Source: Dryocola clanedunensis_A (GTDB lineage: Bacteria > Pseudomonadota > Gammaproteobacteria > Enterobacterales > Enterobacteriaceae). From it: 64,000 bases of DNA. Below, piece by piece: positions 7,779 through 15,808 of the stretch (positions are counted from its first letter, which is position 1; each line of letters starts with the position of its first letter). The DNA is taken from assembly GCA_038405435.1 (NCBI GenBank), contig JBBYHZ010000005.1. One strand, 5' to 3'. The notes below the pieces were generated by a model, which did no database searches, was not told the DNA's origin, and saw only the letters and a program-made list of their open reading frames with translations. The position numbers and the translations under genes are program-made.

Positions 7779-8848
7779 TAAGGATGCTCGTCGTCCATGA
7801 CCAACCCGTCCGGCCAGGCATGTACCACCGCTTTAATCAGCGTGGCAAGCGGAATGGCGAAGAATACGCCCCAGAATCCCCATAGCCCACCGAAAATCAC
7901 CACCGAAAGAATGATGACCAGCGGATGCAGGTTAACGGCTTCGGAGAACAGCACCGGCACCAGCAGGTTGCCGTCCAGCGCCTGAATGATGAGGTAGACC
8001 GCAAACAGCGTCCAGAACTCCGGGCCCATGCCGAACTGGAACAGCGCTACGCACACCACCGGAATGGTCACCACAAACGCACCGATGTACGGAATCAGCA
8101 CCGAGAAGCCCACCAGCACCGCCAGCAGCAGCGAATAGTTCAGCCCAAAGACGATGAAGCCGATATAGGTTGCGATACCAACCACAATCATTTCCAGCAC
8201 TTTGCCGCGAATATAGTTGGTGATTTGCTGATTCATCTCCAGCCATACCTGCCCTGCCAGACCCCGGTTGCGCGGCAGAACGCGCCTGACAGCATTAAGC
8301 ATCTGCTCTTTATCTTTGACCAGGAAAAAGACCATCAGCGGCACCAGCACCAGATAAATAGCCAGGGTTAACAGGCCAACCAGCGACGCCAGGGAGTATT
8401 TCACCACCTGATCGCCCATGCCGGACATACGCGTACGCGCGTTTTCGGCCATGGCATCAAGAATGCCCGCATCCACCAGCGCCGGATAACGCTTGGGTAA
8501 GGCGGCGGCAAAGTCAGAGAGTTTGTTCAGCATGCCGGGCATATCTCTTATCAGATAAATACCCTGCTGCCAGGCTACCGGCGCGACCACCAGCACCAGA
8601 ATCATTAAAATGCCGACGAACAGAATAAGCACGATGCTCGTTGCCCAGCTTCGCGAACAGCCCAGGCGCTGCAGCCGTACCGTAGGCCACTCCAGCAGAT
8701 AGGCCAGCACGATAGCCACCAGCAGCGGGGCCAGAAGACCATGGAAGAAAAAGAGGATGACAAATCCGGCGACCAGAATGACCAGCAGTGCGATGGCCTC
8801 CGGATCGCTGAACCGTCGACGATACCACTGCATTAACAACTCGAGCAT
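7778..8848 (-). CDS. perM: AI-2E transporter family membrane protein PerM
   Basis: 356 residues (E. coli 353). An integral inner-membrane protein of the AI-2E transporter (TerC/YdiK/YhhQ-like, UPF0118) family. Eight or so hydrophobic segments are visible: two near the N-terminus, one near residue 65-95, one around 160-180, and a dense cluster from about 220 to 340 ending GFWGVFFAIPLATLIKAVVHAWPDG. The soluble middle domain (residues 100-155) and the IRGKVLEMIVVGIATYIGF segment are nearly identical to E. coli. Transported substrate is not established for PerM. It is divergent from bepA across about 220 bp. Confidence 0.93.
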   Translation of the reverse strand: MLELLMQWYRRRFSDPEAIALLVILVAGFVILFFFHGLLAPLLVAIVLAYLLEWPTVRLQRLGCSRSWATSIVLILFVGILMILVLVVAPVAWQQGIYLIRDMPGMLNKLSDFAAALPKRYPALVDAGILDAMAENARTRMSGMGDQVVKYSLASLVGLLTLAIYLVLVPLMVFFLVKDKEQMLNAVRRVLPRNRGLAGQVWLEMNQQITNYIRGKVLEMIVVGIATYIGFIVFGLNYSLLLAVLVGFSVLIPYIGAFVVTIPVVCVALFQFGMGPEFWTLFAVYLIIQALDGNLLVPVLFSEAVNLHPLVIILSVVIFGGLWGFWGVFFAIPLATLIKAVVHAWPDGLVMDDEHP

Positions 8849-9069
8849 ACATCCTTTCCCTGACTGCTTTGTGCGGATCGCGATTGTATCGAAATGTCAC
8901 AGGAAAGACTTTGCTTTTTACAGCCAATTCATACCATCCTGAAGAACGTTTCTTATTTCAGTGTTAAGATTTTCTTCAATTATTATGTCGCAAATTGTTC
9001 GTATCGCTTTACGAACAAAACCGCGCTTGGCGTGTCGAATTCAGACCTAGATCAAACAGGATAGTGGTT
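8849..9069. other. Divergent region between perM and bepA
   Basis: About 220 bp without a gene. It is AT-rich near 8945-9005 and must contain both promoters. No dyad or RNA was recognised. Confidence 0.4.
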
Positions 9070-10533
9070 ATGCTCAAGCAGTTGAAAAAAACGCTCGTTG
9101 CAACCCTGATGACAACATTACTCGCCGGAGCCGCCGTACCGGCCTCCGCGGATGTGGCCGATCAACTGCCTGACATGGGGACATCAGCAGGAAGCACGCT
9201 GTCAATCGGCCAGGAAATGCAGATGGGGGACTTCTACGTTCGCCAGCTGCGCGGCAGCGCCCCTTTGATCAACGACCCGTTACTGGTGCAGTACATCAAC
9301 AGCCTCGGCATGCGGCTGGTCAGCCATGCGAACTCGGTCAAGACCCCTTTCCATTTCTTCCTTATCAATAACGACGAAATCAACGCCTTTGCCTTCTTCG
9401 GCGGCAACGTGGTGCTGCACTCTGCGCTGTTCCGCTATGCGGATGATGAAAGCCAGCTGGCGTCTGTTATGGCGCACGAAATCTCTCACGTGACCCAGCG
9501 TCACCTCGCACGTGCGATGGAAGATCAGAAGAAAAATGCCCCGCTTACCTGGGTAGGCGCATTAGGCTCCATCCTGCTGGCCATGGCGAGCCCGCAGGCC
9601 GGGATGGCTGCGCTGACCGGCACGCTGGCAGGGACGCAGCAGGGTATGATCAGCTTTACGCAGCAGAACGAGCAGGAAGCCGATCGTATCGGCATTCAGG
9701 TTTTGCAGCGCTCCGGCTTCAACCCGCAGGCCATGCCTACATTCCTTGAAAAGCTGCTCGATCAGGCGCGTTACTCCACCCGCCCACCAGAAATTTTGCT
9801 GACTCACCCGTTACCGGAAAGCCGCCTGGCGGATGCCCGTAACCGTGCCAACCAGATGCGTCCGGTGGTCGTACAGTCGTCTGAAGATTTCTACATGGCG
9901 AAAGTGCGTACGCTTGGCATGTATAACTCGGGCCGCAACCAGCTGACCACGGATATGCTGGACGCCTGGTCAAAAGGCAACGTTCGCGAGCAGCGTGCGG
10001 CATCCTATGGTCGCGCCCTGCTGGCGATGGAAGCAAATAACTGGGCGGAAGCCCGTAAGCAGCTCCAGCCGCTGCTGGCCGCCGAGCCTGCTAATCCCTG
10101 GTTCCTCGATCTGTCTACGGATATCGACCTGGGACAGCACAAAACCGCAGATGCCATTAACCGTCTTAAAAGCGCACCGGGCCTCAACCTCAATCCTGTA
10201 TTGCAGCTGAACCTGGCCAACGCTTATGTTCAGGCCGGGCAGAACGCGCAGGCGGCAACCATCCTTAATCGCTACACCTTTGCACATCCGGACGACGTCA
10301 ACGGCTGGGATCTGTTAGCGCAGGCCGAAGCCGCAGTGGGCAATCGCGATCAGGAACTGGCTGCGCGAGCGGAAGTGATGGCCCTGGGCGGGCGTCTGGA
10401 TCAGGCTATCTCGCTGTTAAGCAGCGCCAGCTCCCAGGCGAAGCTCGGCAGCCTGCAGCAGGCACGTTACGACGCGCGTATCGACCAGTTCCGCGAGCTG
10501 CAAAAGCGTTTCCAACAATATCAGAAGATGTAA
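9070..10533 (+). CDS. bepA: Periplasmic chaperone and metalloprotease BepA (YfgC)
   Basis: 487 residues, identical length to E. coli. BepA assists LptD assembly and degrades misfolded outer-membrane proteins. The start is the ATG of MLKQLKKTLV, which gives a signal peptide ending ...VPASA; the longer upstream frame is not conserved. The M48 protease domain carries HEISH (His136, Glu137, His140) and the third ligand in EQEADR (Glu201), with the regulatory loop His in ILLTHPLPESR (near 246). The C-terminal half is made of TPR repeats (roughly 310-480). arsC-like yfgD follows with an 11-bp gap and a strong AGGAG site. Confidence 0.96.
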   Translation: MLKQLKKTLVATLMTTLLAGAAVPASADVADQLPDMGTSAGSTLSIGQEMQMGDFYVRQLRGSAPLINDPLLVQYINSLGMRLVSHANSVKTPFHFFLINNDEINAFAFFGGNVVLHSALFRYADDESQLASVMAHEISHVTQRHLARAMEDQKKNAPLTWVGALGSILLAMASPQAGMAALTGTLAGTQQGMISFTQQNEQEADRIGIQVLQRSGFNPQAMPTFLEKLLDQARYSTRPPEILLTHPLPESRLADARNRANQMRPVVVQSSEDFYMAKVRTLGMYNSGRNQLTTDMLDAWSKGNVREQRAASYGRALLAMEANNWAEARKQLQPLLAAEPANPWFLDLSTDIDLGQHKTADAINRLKSAPGLNLNPVLQLNLANAYVQAGQNAQAATILNRYTFAHPDDVNGWDLLAQAEAAVGNRDQELAARAEVMALGGRLDQAISLLSSASSQAKLGSLQQARYDARIDQFRELQKRFQQYQKM

Positions 10534-10544
10534 CAGGAGTTTTT

Positions 10545-10901
10545 ATGTCCGCAGGAGTAACGATTTACCACAATCCGCGCTGTTCCAAGAGCCGTGAAAC
10601 CCTAAGCCTGCTCAAGGCAAACGGCGTGGAGCCAGACGTTGTGCTGTATCTGGAAACCCCACCGGATGCGCAAACCCTAAAGTCGCTGCTGAGCAAGCTG
10701 GGCTTTGCCAGCGCCCGCGACCTGATGCGCCAGAAAGAAGATCTGTATAAGGAGCTGAATCTGAAAGACGAAAGCTTATCGGAAGAGCAACTGATTCAGG
10801 CGATGATCGACAATCCAAAACTGATTGAACGCCCAATCGTGCTGGCGAACGGCCAGGCAAGAATTGGCCGCCCGCCGGAGTCGGCGCTGGAGATTTTATA
10901 G
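10545..10901 (+). CDS. yfgD: ArsC-family oxidoreductase YfgD
   Basis: 118 residues. ArsC/Spx-like thioredoxin fold: MSAGVTIYHNPRCSKSRETL has a single catalytic-type Cys13 followed by the SKSRET loop, and RPIVL near the C-terminus is the conserved cis-proline region with the arginine that in ArsC contacts arsenate. It lacks the longer C-terminal region of plasmid ArsC (about 140 residues). In E. coli this YfgD group has no proven arsenate activity. It is translated directly behind bepA, and a REP-like palindrome follows. Confidence 0.93.
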   Translation: MSAGVTIYHNPRCSKSRETLSLLKANGVEPDVVLYLETPPDAQTLKSLLSKLGFASARDLMRQKEDLYKELNLKDESLSEEQLIQAMIDNPKLIERPIVLANGQARIGRPPESALEIL

Positions 10902-10922
10902 AGGCTTAGATTGAGCTGGCTT

Positions 10923-10952
10923 GTAGGGTGGATAAACAAAGTGTCATCCACC
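10923..10952. repeat. REP-like palindrome between yfgD and hda
   Basis: Stem GGTGGAT (10927-10933) pairs with ATCCACC (10946-10952), preceded by TGTAG as in enterobacterial REP elements. It has the same stem arms as the element at 716-742 and sits between convergent genes. Confidence 0.68.
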
Positions 10953-10957
10953 GAAAG

Positions 10958-11659
10958 TCACAGGCTGAGGATCTCTTTTACAAACGGTATGGTCAGCTTG
11001 CGCTGGGCGGTAATCGACGCCCGGTCGAGCTGGTCCAGCGTCATAAACAGCGTGCGCATTTCCCGATCCAGTCGTTTAAGCAGGAACCGACCCACATCTT
11101 CCGGCAGTTCAAATCCGCGCTGTTTGGCACGTAGCTGAAGCGCCAGCAGTTTGTCGTCATCGGACAGCGGCTGGAGCTTGTAAATTTGCCCCCAGTCGAG
11201 GCGCGAAGCCAGATCTGGTAGCTGCAGGTTGAGCTGGCGCGGCGGGCGATCGCCGGTGATCAGCAGGCGGGTTTTCCCCGATTCCAGAATACGATTGTAG
11301 AGATTAAAGATCGCCATTTCCCACAGTTCGTCCCCCGCCACGCATTCGATATTATCGATACACACCAGCGAGAGCTGCTCCATGCCGTCCAGCACTTCAG
11401 GCACAAACCAGGTGCGCTTATCCAGCGGCACATAGCCGACCGCTTCGCCACGCTGTGACAGTTCCGCACAGGCGGCATGCAGCAGATGGCTGCGCCCGCC
11501 CCCTTCCCGCGACCAGAAATAAATGTAGCCGCTGTGGTCCTGACGGAGCACGGACTGCAGGGCTGCGAGCAAAGAAGGATTGTCACCCGGCCAGAAGCTG
11601 GCAAAGGTTTCATCGTCAGGTAAATAGAGTGGCAGCGAAAGCTGTGCCGGCGTATTCAG
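10958..11659 (-). CDS. hda: DnaA inactivator Hda (CTG start)
   Basis: 233 residues from the CTG at 11657-11659. Hda binds the DNA-loaded sliding clamp and drives hydrolysis of DnaA-ATP after initiation (RIDA). Layout: the clamp-binding motif QLSLPL at residues 6-11, then an AAA+ domain resembling DnaA domain III with Walker A-like EGGGRSHLL, Walker B region LVCIDNIE and sensor ITGDRPPRQL. The CTG is preceded by GAGGT with good spacing, matching the non-AUG start reported in E. coli; an in-frame ATG five codons upstream (11674) has no visible Shine-Dalgarno. uraA lies upstream with a 99-bp gap. Confidence 0.94.
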   Translation of the reverse strand: MNTPAQLSLPLYLPDDETFASFWPGDNPSLLAALQSVLRQDHSGYIYFWSREGGGRSHLLHAACAELSQRGEAVGYVPLDKRTWFVPEVLDGMEQLSLVCIDNIECVAGDELWEMAIFNLYNRILESGKTRLLITGDRPPRQLNLQLPDLASRLDWGQIYKLQPLSDDDKLLALQLRAKQRGFELPEDVGRFLLKRLDREMRTLFMTLDQLDRASITAQRKLTIPFVKEILSL

Positions 11660-11725
11660 AAGTACCTCAACCATAACAGGCAGAAAAACGCAGAGAGTTT
11701 ATCACAGAATTGCGGCGCTGTAGAA

Positions 11726-11746
11726 CCGGGCGGGCGCGCTGCCCGG
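11726..11746 (-). repeat. GC-rich hairpin between uraA and hda
   Basis: CCGGGC pairs with GCCCGG around a nine-base GC-rich loop. There is no T-run on the minus strand, so it looks more like a REP-type 3' hairpin after uraA than an intrinsic terminator. Confidence 0.5.
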
Positions 11747-11758
11747 CAGCAGGCCGAC

Positions 11759-13045
11759 TTAAGGTATAACGTCGGTTTCTTTCGCGTCCAGCACCACTTC
11801 TTCCGGACGAATAATACTGATCAGCTTGAAGATTAAGCTCAGGCCCACGCCCACGATCGTCGCCAGCGCCATGCCTTTCAGTTCAGCCGCACCGATGTGC
11901 ACTTTCGCGCCGCTGACGCCAATAATCAGGATAACGGAGGTCAGGATCAGGTTCTGCGCCTTGCTGTAATCCACTTTCGATTCGATCAGCACGCGGATAC
12001 CGGAGGCGCCAATTACGCCGTACAGCAGCAGGGAAACGCCGCCCATGACCGGAACCGGGATAATTTGAATCGCCGCCGCCAGTTTGCCAACGCAGGACAG
12101 CAGAATCGCCAGAATCGCCGCCCCGCCGATGACCCATGTCGAGTAGACACGAGTTATCGCCATTACGCCGATATTCTCGCCGTAGGTGGTATTAGGCGTC
12201 GAGCCGAAGAAGCCGGAGAAAATAGTCGAGATGCCGTTGGCGAACATCGAACGGTGCAGGCCAGGATCGCGAATCAGGTCCTTTTTCACAATGTTCGCGG
12301 TAACCACAAGGTGGCCTACGTGCTCCGCAATAACGACCAGCGCCGCAGGCAGAATGGTAAAGATGGCGAACCACTCAAAGCGCGGCGTGTAGAAAGTTGG
12401 CAGCGCAAACCAGTGGGCTTCCACGATAGGCGTGACGTCCACAACGCCCATCGCGAAGGAGAGCGCATAGCCCGCCAGCACGCCAATCAGTATCGGGATA
12501 ATCGCCAGAAAGCCCCGGAACAGAACGGAACCGAAAATCGTGACAGCCAGCGTCACCAGAGAAATGATAATGGTTGTGGAATCCGGGGAGGTGCCGTCCG
12601 CAGGCAGCAGACCTGCCATATTCGCCGCCACGCCCGCCAGCTCAAGGCCGATGACCGCAACGATTGCCCCCATCGCCGCCGGGGGGAACATCACGTCCAG
12701 CCAGCCGGTGCCCGCCTTTTTCACGATCAGCGCCACGATGCAGAACAGCACGCCGCACATAATAAACCCGCCGAGCGCCACTTCGTAACCCAGGGGTAAA
12801 AGCAGCAATACCGGAGAGATAAACGCGAAGCTGGAGCCCAGATAAGCCGGGATTTTGCCTTTACAGATGAAGAGGTACAGCAGCGTGCCTATGCCGTTAA
12901 ACAGCAGCACCGTAGCCGGGTTAATGTGGAATAAGATGGGTACCAGCACGGTGGCACCGAACATAGCGAACAGATGCTGCAAACTTAACGGGATCGTTTG
13001 CAGCAAAGGTGGTCTTTCACTTACCCCAATAGCACGGCGGGTCAT
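11759..13045 (-). CDS. uraA: Uracil:proton symporter UraA
   Basis: 428 residues (E. coli 429). Inner-membrane nucleobase/cation symporter-2 protein with about 14 transmembrane spans. The core AEHVGHLVVTANIV carries the conserved Glu-His region, and FFGSTPNTTYGENIGVMA is the family's second signature with the uracil-contacting Glu. It is the second gene of upp-uraA, with an intergenic hairpin terminator or attenuator just upstream. UraA imports the uracil that Upp converts to UMP. Confidence 0.96.
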   Translation of the reverse strand: MTRRAIGVSERPPLLQTIPLSLQHLFAMFGATVLVPILFHINPATVLLFNGIGTLLYLFICKGKIPAYLGSSFAFISPVLLLLPLGYEVALGGFIMCGVLFCIVALIVKKAGTGWLDVMFPPAAMGAIVAVIGLELAGVAANMAGLLPADGTSPDSTTIIISLVTLAVTIFGSVLFRGFLAIIPILIGVLAGYALSFAMGVVDVTPIVEAHWFALPTFYTPRFEWFAIFTILPAALVVIAEHVGHLVVTANIVKKDLIRDPGLHRSMFANGISTIFSGFFGSTPNTTYGENIGVMAITRVYSTWVIGGAAILAILLSCVGKLAAAIQIIPVPVMGGVSLLLYGVIGASGIRVLIESKVDYSKAQNLILTSVILIIGVSGAKVHIGAAELKGMALATIVGVGLSLIFKLISIIRPEEVVLDAKETDVIP

Positions 13046-13092
13046 GTTGTTTTCCTCTGAGTGTTATTTTACGAACGTCGTGTTTTAAAACC

Positions 13093-13124
13093 AAAAAAAA
13101 GCCGACTTTCGAAGTCGGCTGCTT
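13093..13124 (-). terminator. Terminator or attenuator between upp and uraA
   Basis: Minus-strand stem GCCGACTT/AAGTCGGC (13101-13119) with a three-base loop is followed by eight T residues. It lies directly after the upp stop and before the uraA start, so it would reduce uraA transcription relative to upp. Confidence 0.88.
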
Positions 13125-13126
13125 TT

Positions 13127-13753
13127 TTATTTTGTACCAAATATTTTGTCACCGGCGTCGCCGAGGCCCGGAATAATGTATCCGTGCTCGTTGAGTCCCT
13201 GATCGATGGACGCCGTGTACAGCTCCACGTCCGGGTGCGCTTTTTCCAGCGCGGCGATACCTTCAGGCGCGGCCACCAGCACCAGAACTTTAATGCTCGT
13301 ACAACCGGCGTTCTTCAGCAGGTCGATGGTGGCAATCATAGAGCCGCCGGTTGCCAGCATTGGGTCAACCACCAGCGCCATGCGCTCTTCAATATTAGAA
13401 ACCAGCTTCTGGAAGTAAGGCACCGGCTCGAGGGTTTCTTCGTTACGGTAAACGCCTACTACGCTGATACGCGCGCTTGGCACGTTTTCCAGCACGCCTT
13501 CCATCATGCCCAGACCGGCACGCAGAATTGGCACAACGGTAATTTTCTTACCTTTGATCTGGTCGATTTCTACCGGGCCGTTCCAGCCTTCGATAGTGAC
13601 GATTTCGGTTTCCAGATCCGCAGTGGCTTCGTAAGTCAGCAGGCTGCCAACTTCTGAGGCGAGTTCACGAAAGCGCTTGGTACTGATGTCCTGCTCACGC
13701 ATCAGGCCCAGCTTGTGTTTGACGAGTGGGTGTTTCACTTCCACGATCTTCAT
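13127..13753 (-). CDS. upp: Uracil phosphoribosyltransferase Upp
   Basis: 208 residues, E. coli length. Upp converts uracil and PRPP to UMP. The start is the ATG of MKIVEVKHPLVKHKLG; the open frame extends 49 codons upstream without conservation. The PRPP-binding loop VDPMLATGGSM (about residues 130-140) and the uracil-binding segment GYIIPGLGDAGDKIFGTK at the C-terminus are intact. It heads the upp-uraA operon and is divergent from purM across 222 bp, in which both an FNR-type dyad and a PurR-like box can be seen. Confidence 0.97.
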   Translation of the reverse strand: MKIVEVKHPLVKHKLGLMREQDISTKRFRELASEVGSLLTYEATADLETEIVTIEGWNGPVEIDQIKGKKITVVPILRAGLGMMEGVLENVPSARISVVGVYRNEETLEPVPYFQKLVSNIEERMALVVDPMLATGGSMIATIDLLKNAGCTSIKVLVLVAAPEGIAALEKAHPDVELYTASIDQGLNEHGYIIPGLGDAGDKIFGTK

Positions 13754-13838
13754 ACTCTTTCTCCCCGAGATGTTGGCGTCCACAAAAAAAATCGCCGGAT
13801 TATACCGCTTTTTAGCCGCTTCGCCACCGGAATTGGGG

Positions 13839-13852
13839 TTGATCGAGATCAA
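13839..13852. promoter_or_regulatory. FNR-type dyad between upp and purM
   Basis: TTGATCGAGATCAA matches the FNR consensus TTGAT-N4-ATCAA exactly. It is centred about 92 bases upstream of the upp start and 130 upstream of purM. Regulation of upp by FNR is inference from the site alone. Confidence 0.5.
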
Positions 13853-13904
13853 CGGGACACGAAAGAGTATAGAGCAACAATATTCCATCCCGCCGCACAA
13901 GAGG

Positions 13905-13920
13905 CTCGCAAACGTTTGCC
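13905..13920 (+). promoter_or_regulatory. PurR-like operator upstream of purM
   Basis: CTCGCAAACGTTTGCC shares the GCAAACGTTT core with the PurR consensus and is centred about 63 bases before the purM ATG, next to a TAGAAT -10-like hexamer at 13929-13934. PurR control of purMN is established in E. coli. Confidence 0.8.
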
Positions 13921-13975
13921 TCCACTGTTAGAATTGCGGCGTTTTTTATTCCAGACCAACCGATGGAACCTGAAG

Positions 13976-15013
13976 ATGACCGACAAAACCTCCCTTAGCT
14001 ACAAAGATGCCGGTGTTGATATTGATGCTGGTAACGCTCTGGTCGACAAAATTAAAGGCGTAGTGAAAAAGACCCGCCGCCCGGAAGTGATGGGTGGACT
14101 GGGCGGTTTCGGTGCGCTCTGCGCGTTGCCTCAGAAATATCGTGAACCCGTGCTGGTTTCCGGCACCGACGGCGTGGGCACCAAACTGCGCCTGGCTATG
14201 GATTTAAAACGTCACGACACCATCGGTATCGATCTGGTCGCCATGTGCGTGAACGATCTGGTCGTACAGGGTGCAGAACCCCTCTTCTTCCTGGACTACT
14301 ACGCCACCGGCAAACTTGATGTAGAAACGGCGTCCAGCGTGATTACCGGTATCGCGGAAGGGTGTCTCCAGTCCGGCTGTGCGCTGGTCGGCGGCGAAAC
14401 GGCTGAAATGCCCGGCATGTATCACGGCGACGATTACGACGTGGCTGGCTTCTGCGTTGGCGTGGTCGAAAAGTCAGAAATCATCGACGGTTCAAAGGTA
14501 GCCGATGGCGACGTGCTGATTGCGCTGGCCTCCAGCGGCCCGCACTCCAACGGTTACTCCCTGGTGCGTAAAGTGCTGGAAGTAAGCGGCACCGACCCGC
14601 TGACCACCGAACTGGAAGGCAAGCCGCTGGCGGATCATCTTCTGGAACCCACCCGTATCTATGTCAAAAATCTGCTTGAGCTGATTGGCGAAGTGGACGT
14701 GCACGCCATTGCCCACCTCACCGGCGGCGGCTTCTGGGAAAATATCCCGCGCGTTCTGCCGGACAATACTCAGGCGGTGATCAACGAAGCCTCATGGCAG
14801 TGGCCAGCCGTCTTCAGCTGGCTGCAAAAAGCGGGCAATATCAGCAGCCACGAAATGTACCGCACCTTTAACTGCGGCGTGGGCATGCTCATCGCCCTGC
14901 CCGCGCAGGAAGCTGACAAAGCCGTTGAGCTGCTGAAGGCGAAAGGTGAAAACGCATGGAAAATCGGTATTATCAAAGCATCCGATAGCGAAGAGCGCGT
15001 GGTTATTGAGTAA
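13976..15013 (+). CDS. purM: Phosphoribosylformylglycinamidine cyclo-ligase (AIR synthetase)
   Basis: 345 residues, E. coli length. PurM makes AIR from FGAM with ATP, the fifth step of purine synthesis. The start is the ATG of MTDKTSLSYKDAGVD; the longer upstream frame overlaps the promoter. The PurM/AIRS fold signatures SGTDGVGTKLRLA (near residue 65) and HLTGGGFWENIPRVLP (near 245) are intact. Its stop overlaps the purN start by one base, implying translational coupling. Confidence 0.97.
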   Translation: MTDKTSLSYKDAGVDIDAGNALVDKIKGVVKKTRRPEVMGGLGGFGALCALPQKYREPVLVSGTDGVGTKLRLAMDLKRHDTIGIDLVAMCVNDLVVQGAEPLFFLDYYATGKLDVETASSVITGIAEGCLQSGCALVGGETAEMPGMYHGDDYDVAGFCVGVVEKSEIIDGSKVADGDVLIALASSGPHSNGYSLVRKVLEVSGTDPLTTELEGKPLADHLLEPTRIYVKNLLELIGEVDVHAIAHLTGGGFWENIPRVLPDNTQAVINEASWQWPAVFSWLQKAGNISSHEMYRTFNCGVGMLIALPAQEADKAVELLKAKGENAWKIGIIKASDSEERVVIE

Positions 15014-15654
15014 TGAAAAACATAGTGGTGCTGATTTCCGGCAACGGAAGCAATCTTCAGGCGATCATTGACGCCTGCAAACAAAAAAAGATTCGCGGCA
15101 CCCTTGCGGCGGTGTTCAGCAACAAGGCCGATGCTTACGGCCTTGAGCGCGCGGGCGAAGCCGGGATCCCGGCCCATGCCCTCACCGCCAGCCACTTTGC
15201 CGACCGCGCGGCGTTCGATCGTGAATTAATGCAGGAGATCGACGCCTACGCCCCGGATCTGGTGGTGCTCGCAGGTTATATGCGCATCCTCAGCCCGGCA
15301 TTTGTGGCCCACTACAGCGGTCGCCTGATCAATATTCACCCTTCCCTGCTGCCAAAATACCCGGGCCTGCACACCCACCGTCAGGTGCTGGAAAACGGCG
15401 ACGATGAGCACGGCACTTCGGTGCACTTTGTGACCGACGAGCTGGACGGCGGCCCGGTTATTCTGCAGGCCAAAGTGCCCGTCTTCGAAGGGGATGACGA
15501 AGACGAAATCACCGCCCGCGTGCAGCATCAGGAACACGCCATCTACCCGCTGGTCGTCAGCTGGTTTATGGAGGGACGCCTGGAGATGCGCGACAACGTT
15601 GCCTGGCTGGACGGGCAGCCGTTACCCCCGGAAGGGCATGCGGCGGAAGAGTAA
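15013..15654 (+). CDS. purN: Phosphoribosylglycinamide formyltransferase 1 (GART)
   Basis: 213 residues. PurN formylates GAR with 10-formyl-tetrahydrofolate in purine synthesis. The N-terminal loop SGNGSNLQ binds the substrate phosphate, and INIHPSLLPKYPGLHTH holds the catalytic Asn and His (E. coli Asn106 and His108), with the catalytic Asp in VTDELDGG (about 144). It starts within the purM stop (TAATG) and ends at an intrinsic terminator. Confidence 0.97.
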   Translation: MKNIVVLISGNGSNLQAIIDACKQKKIRGTLAAVFSNKADAYGLERAGEAGIPAHALTASHFADRAAFDRELMQEIDAYAPDLVVLAGYMRILSPAFVAHYSGRLINIHPSLLPKYPGLHTHRQVLENGDDEHGTSVHFVTDELDGGPVILQAKVPVFEGDDEDEITARVQHQEHAIYPLVVSWFMEGRLEMRDNVAWLDGQPLPPEGHAAEE

Positions 15655-15656
15655 AC

Positions 15657-15678
15657 AAAAGGGCTTCGGCCCTTTTTT
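15657..15678 (+). terminator. Rho-independent terminator after purN
   Basis: AAAGGGC/GCCCTTT stem with a TTCG tetraloop followed by a T-run, directly after the purN stop. Confidence 0.9.
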
Positions 15679-15720
15679 AATGCCTGCGCACAAGCGAGAG
15701 GAAGCAAACATCTTACTTTA

Positions 15721-15808
15721 ACCTGCGACGTTGGACATTCCCTGCCAAAGCTCGCCATAATGATGATGCGACGGCATTTTTCGTCCACGAAAACGGAAGT
15801 GAGGGCTA
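15721..15808 (+). other. ppk upstream region
   Basis: Short leader after the purN terminator with no gene. A TATAAT-like element is not clear; GAAGTGAGGGCT precedes the ppk ATG and supplies the Shine-Dalgarno. Confidence 0.4.

Noticed and set aside
11897..12799. 300-codon open frame on the plus strand over uraA
   Set aside because: Composition is dominated by Arg, Asn, Gln and His, the mirror of membrane-protein codons; a shadow of uraA.
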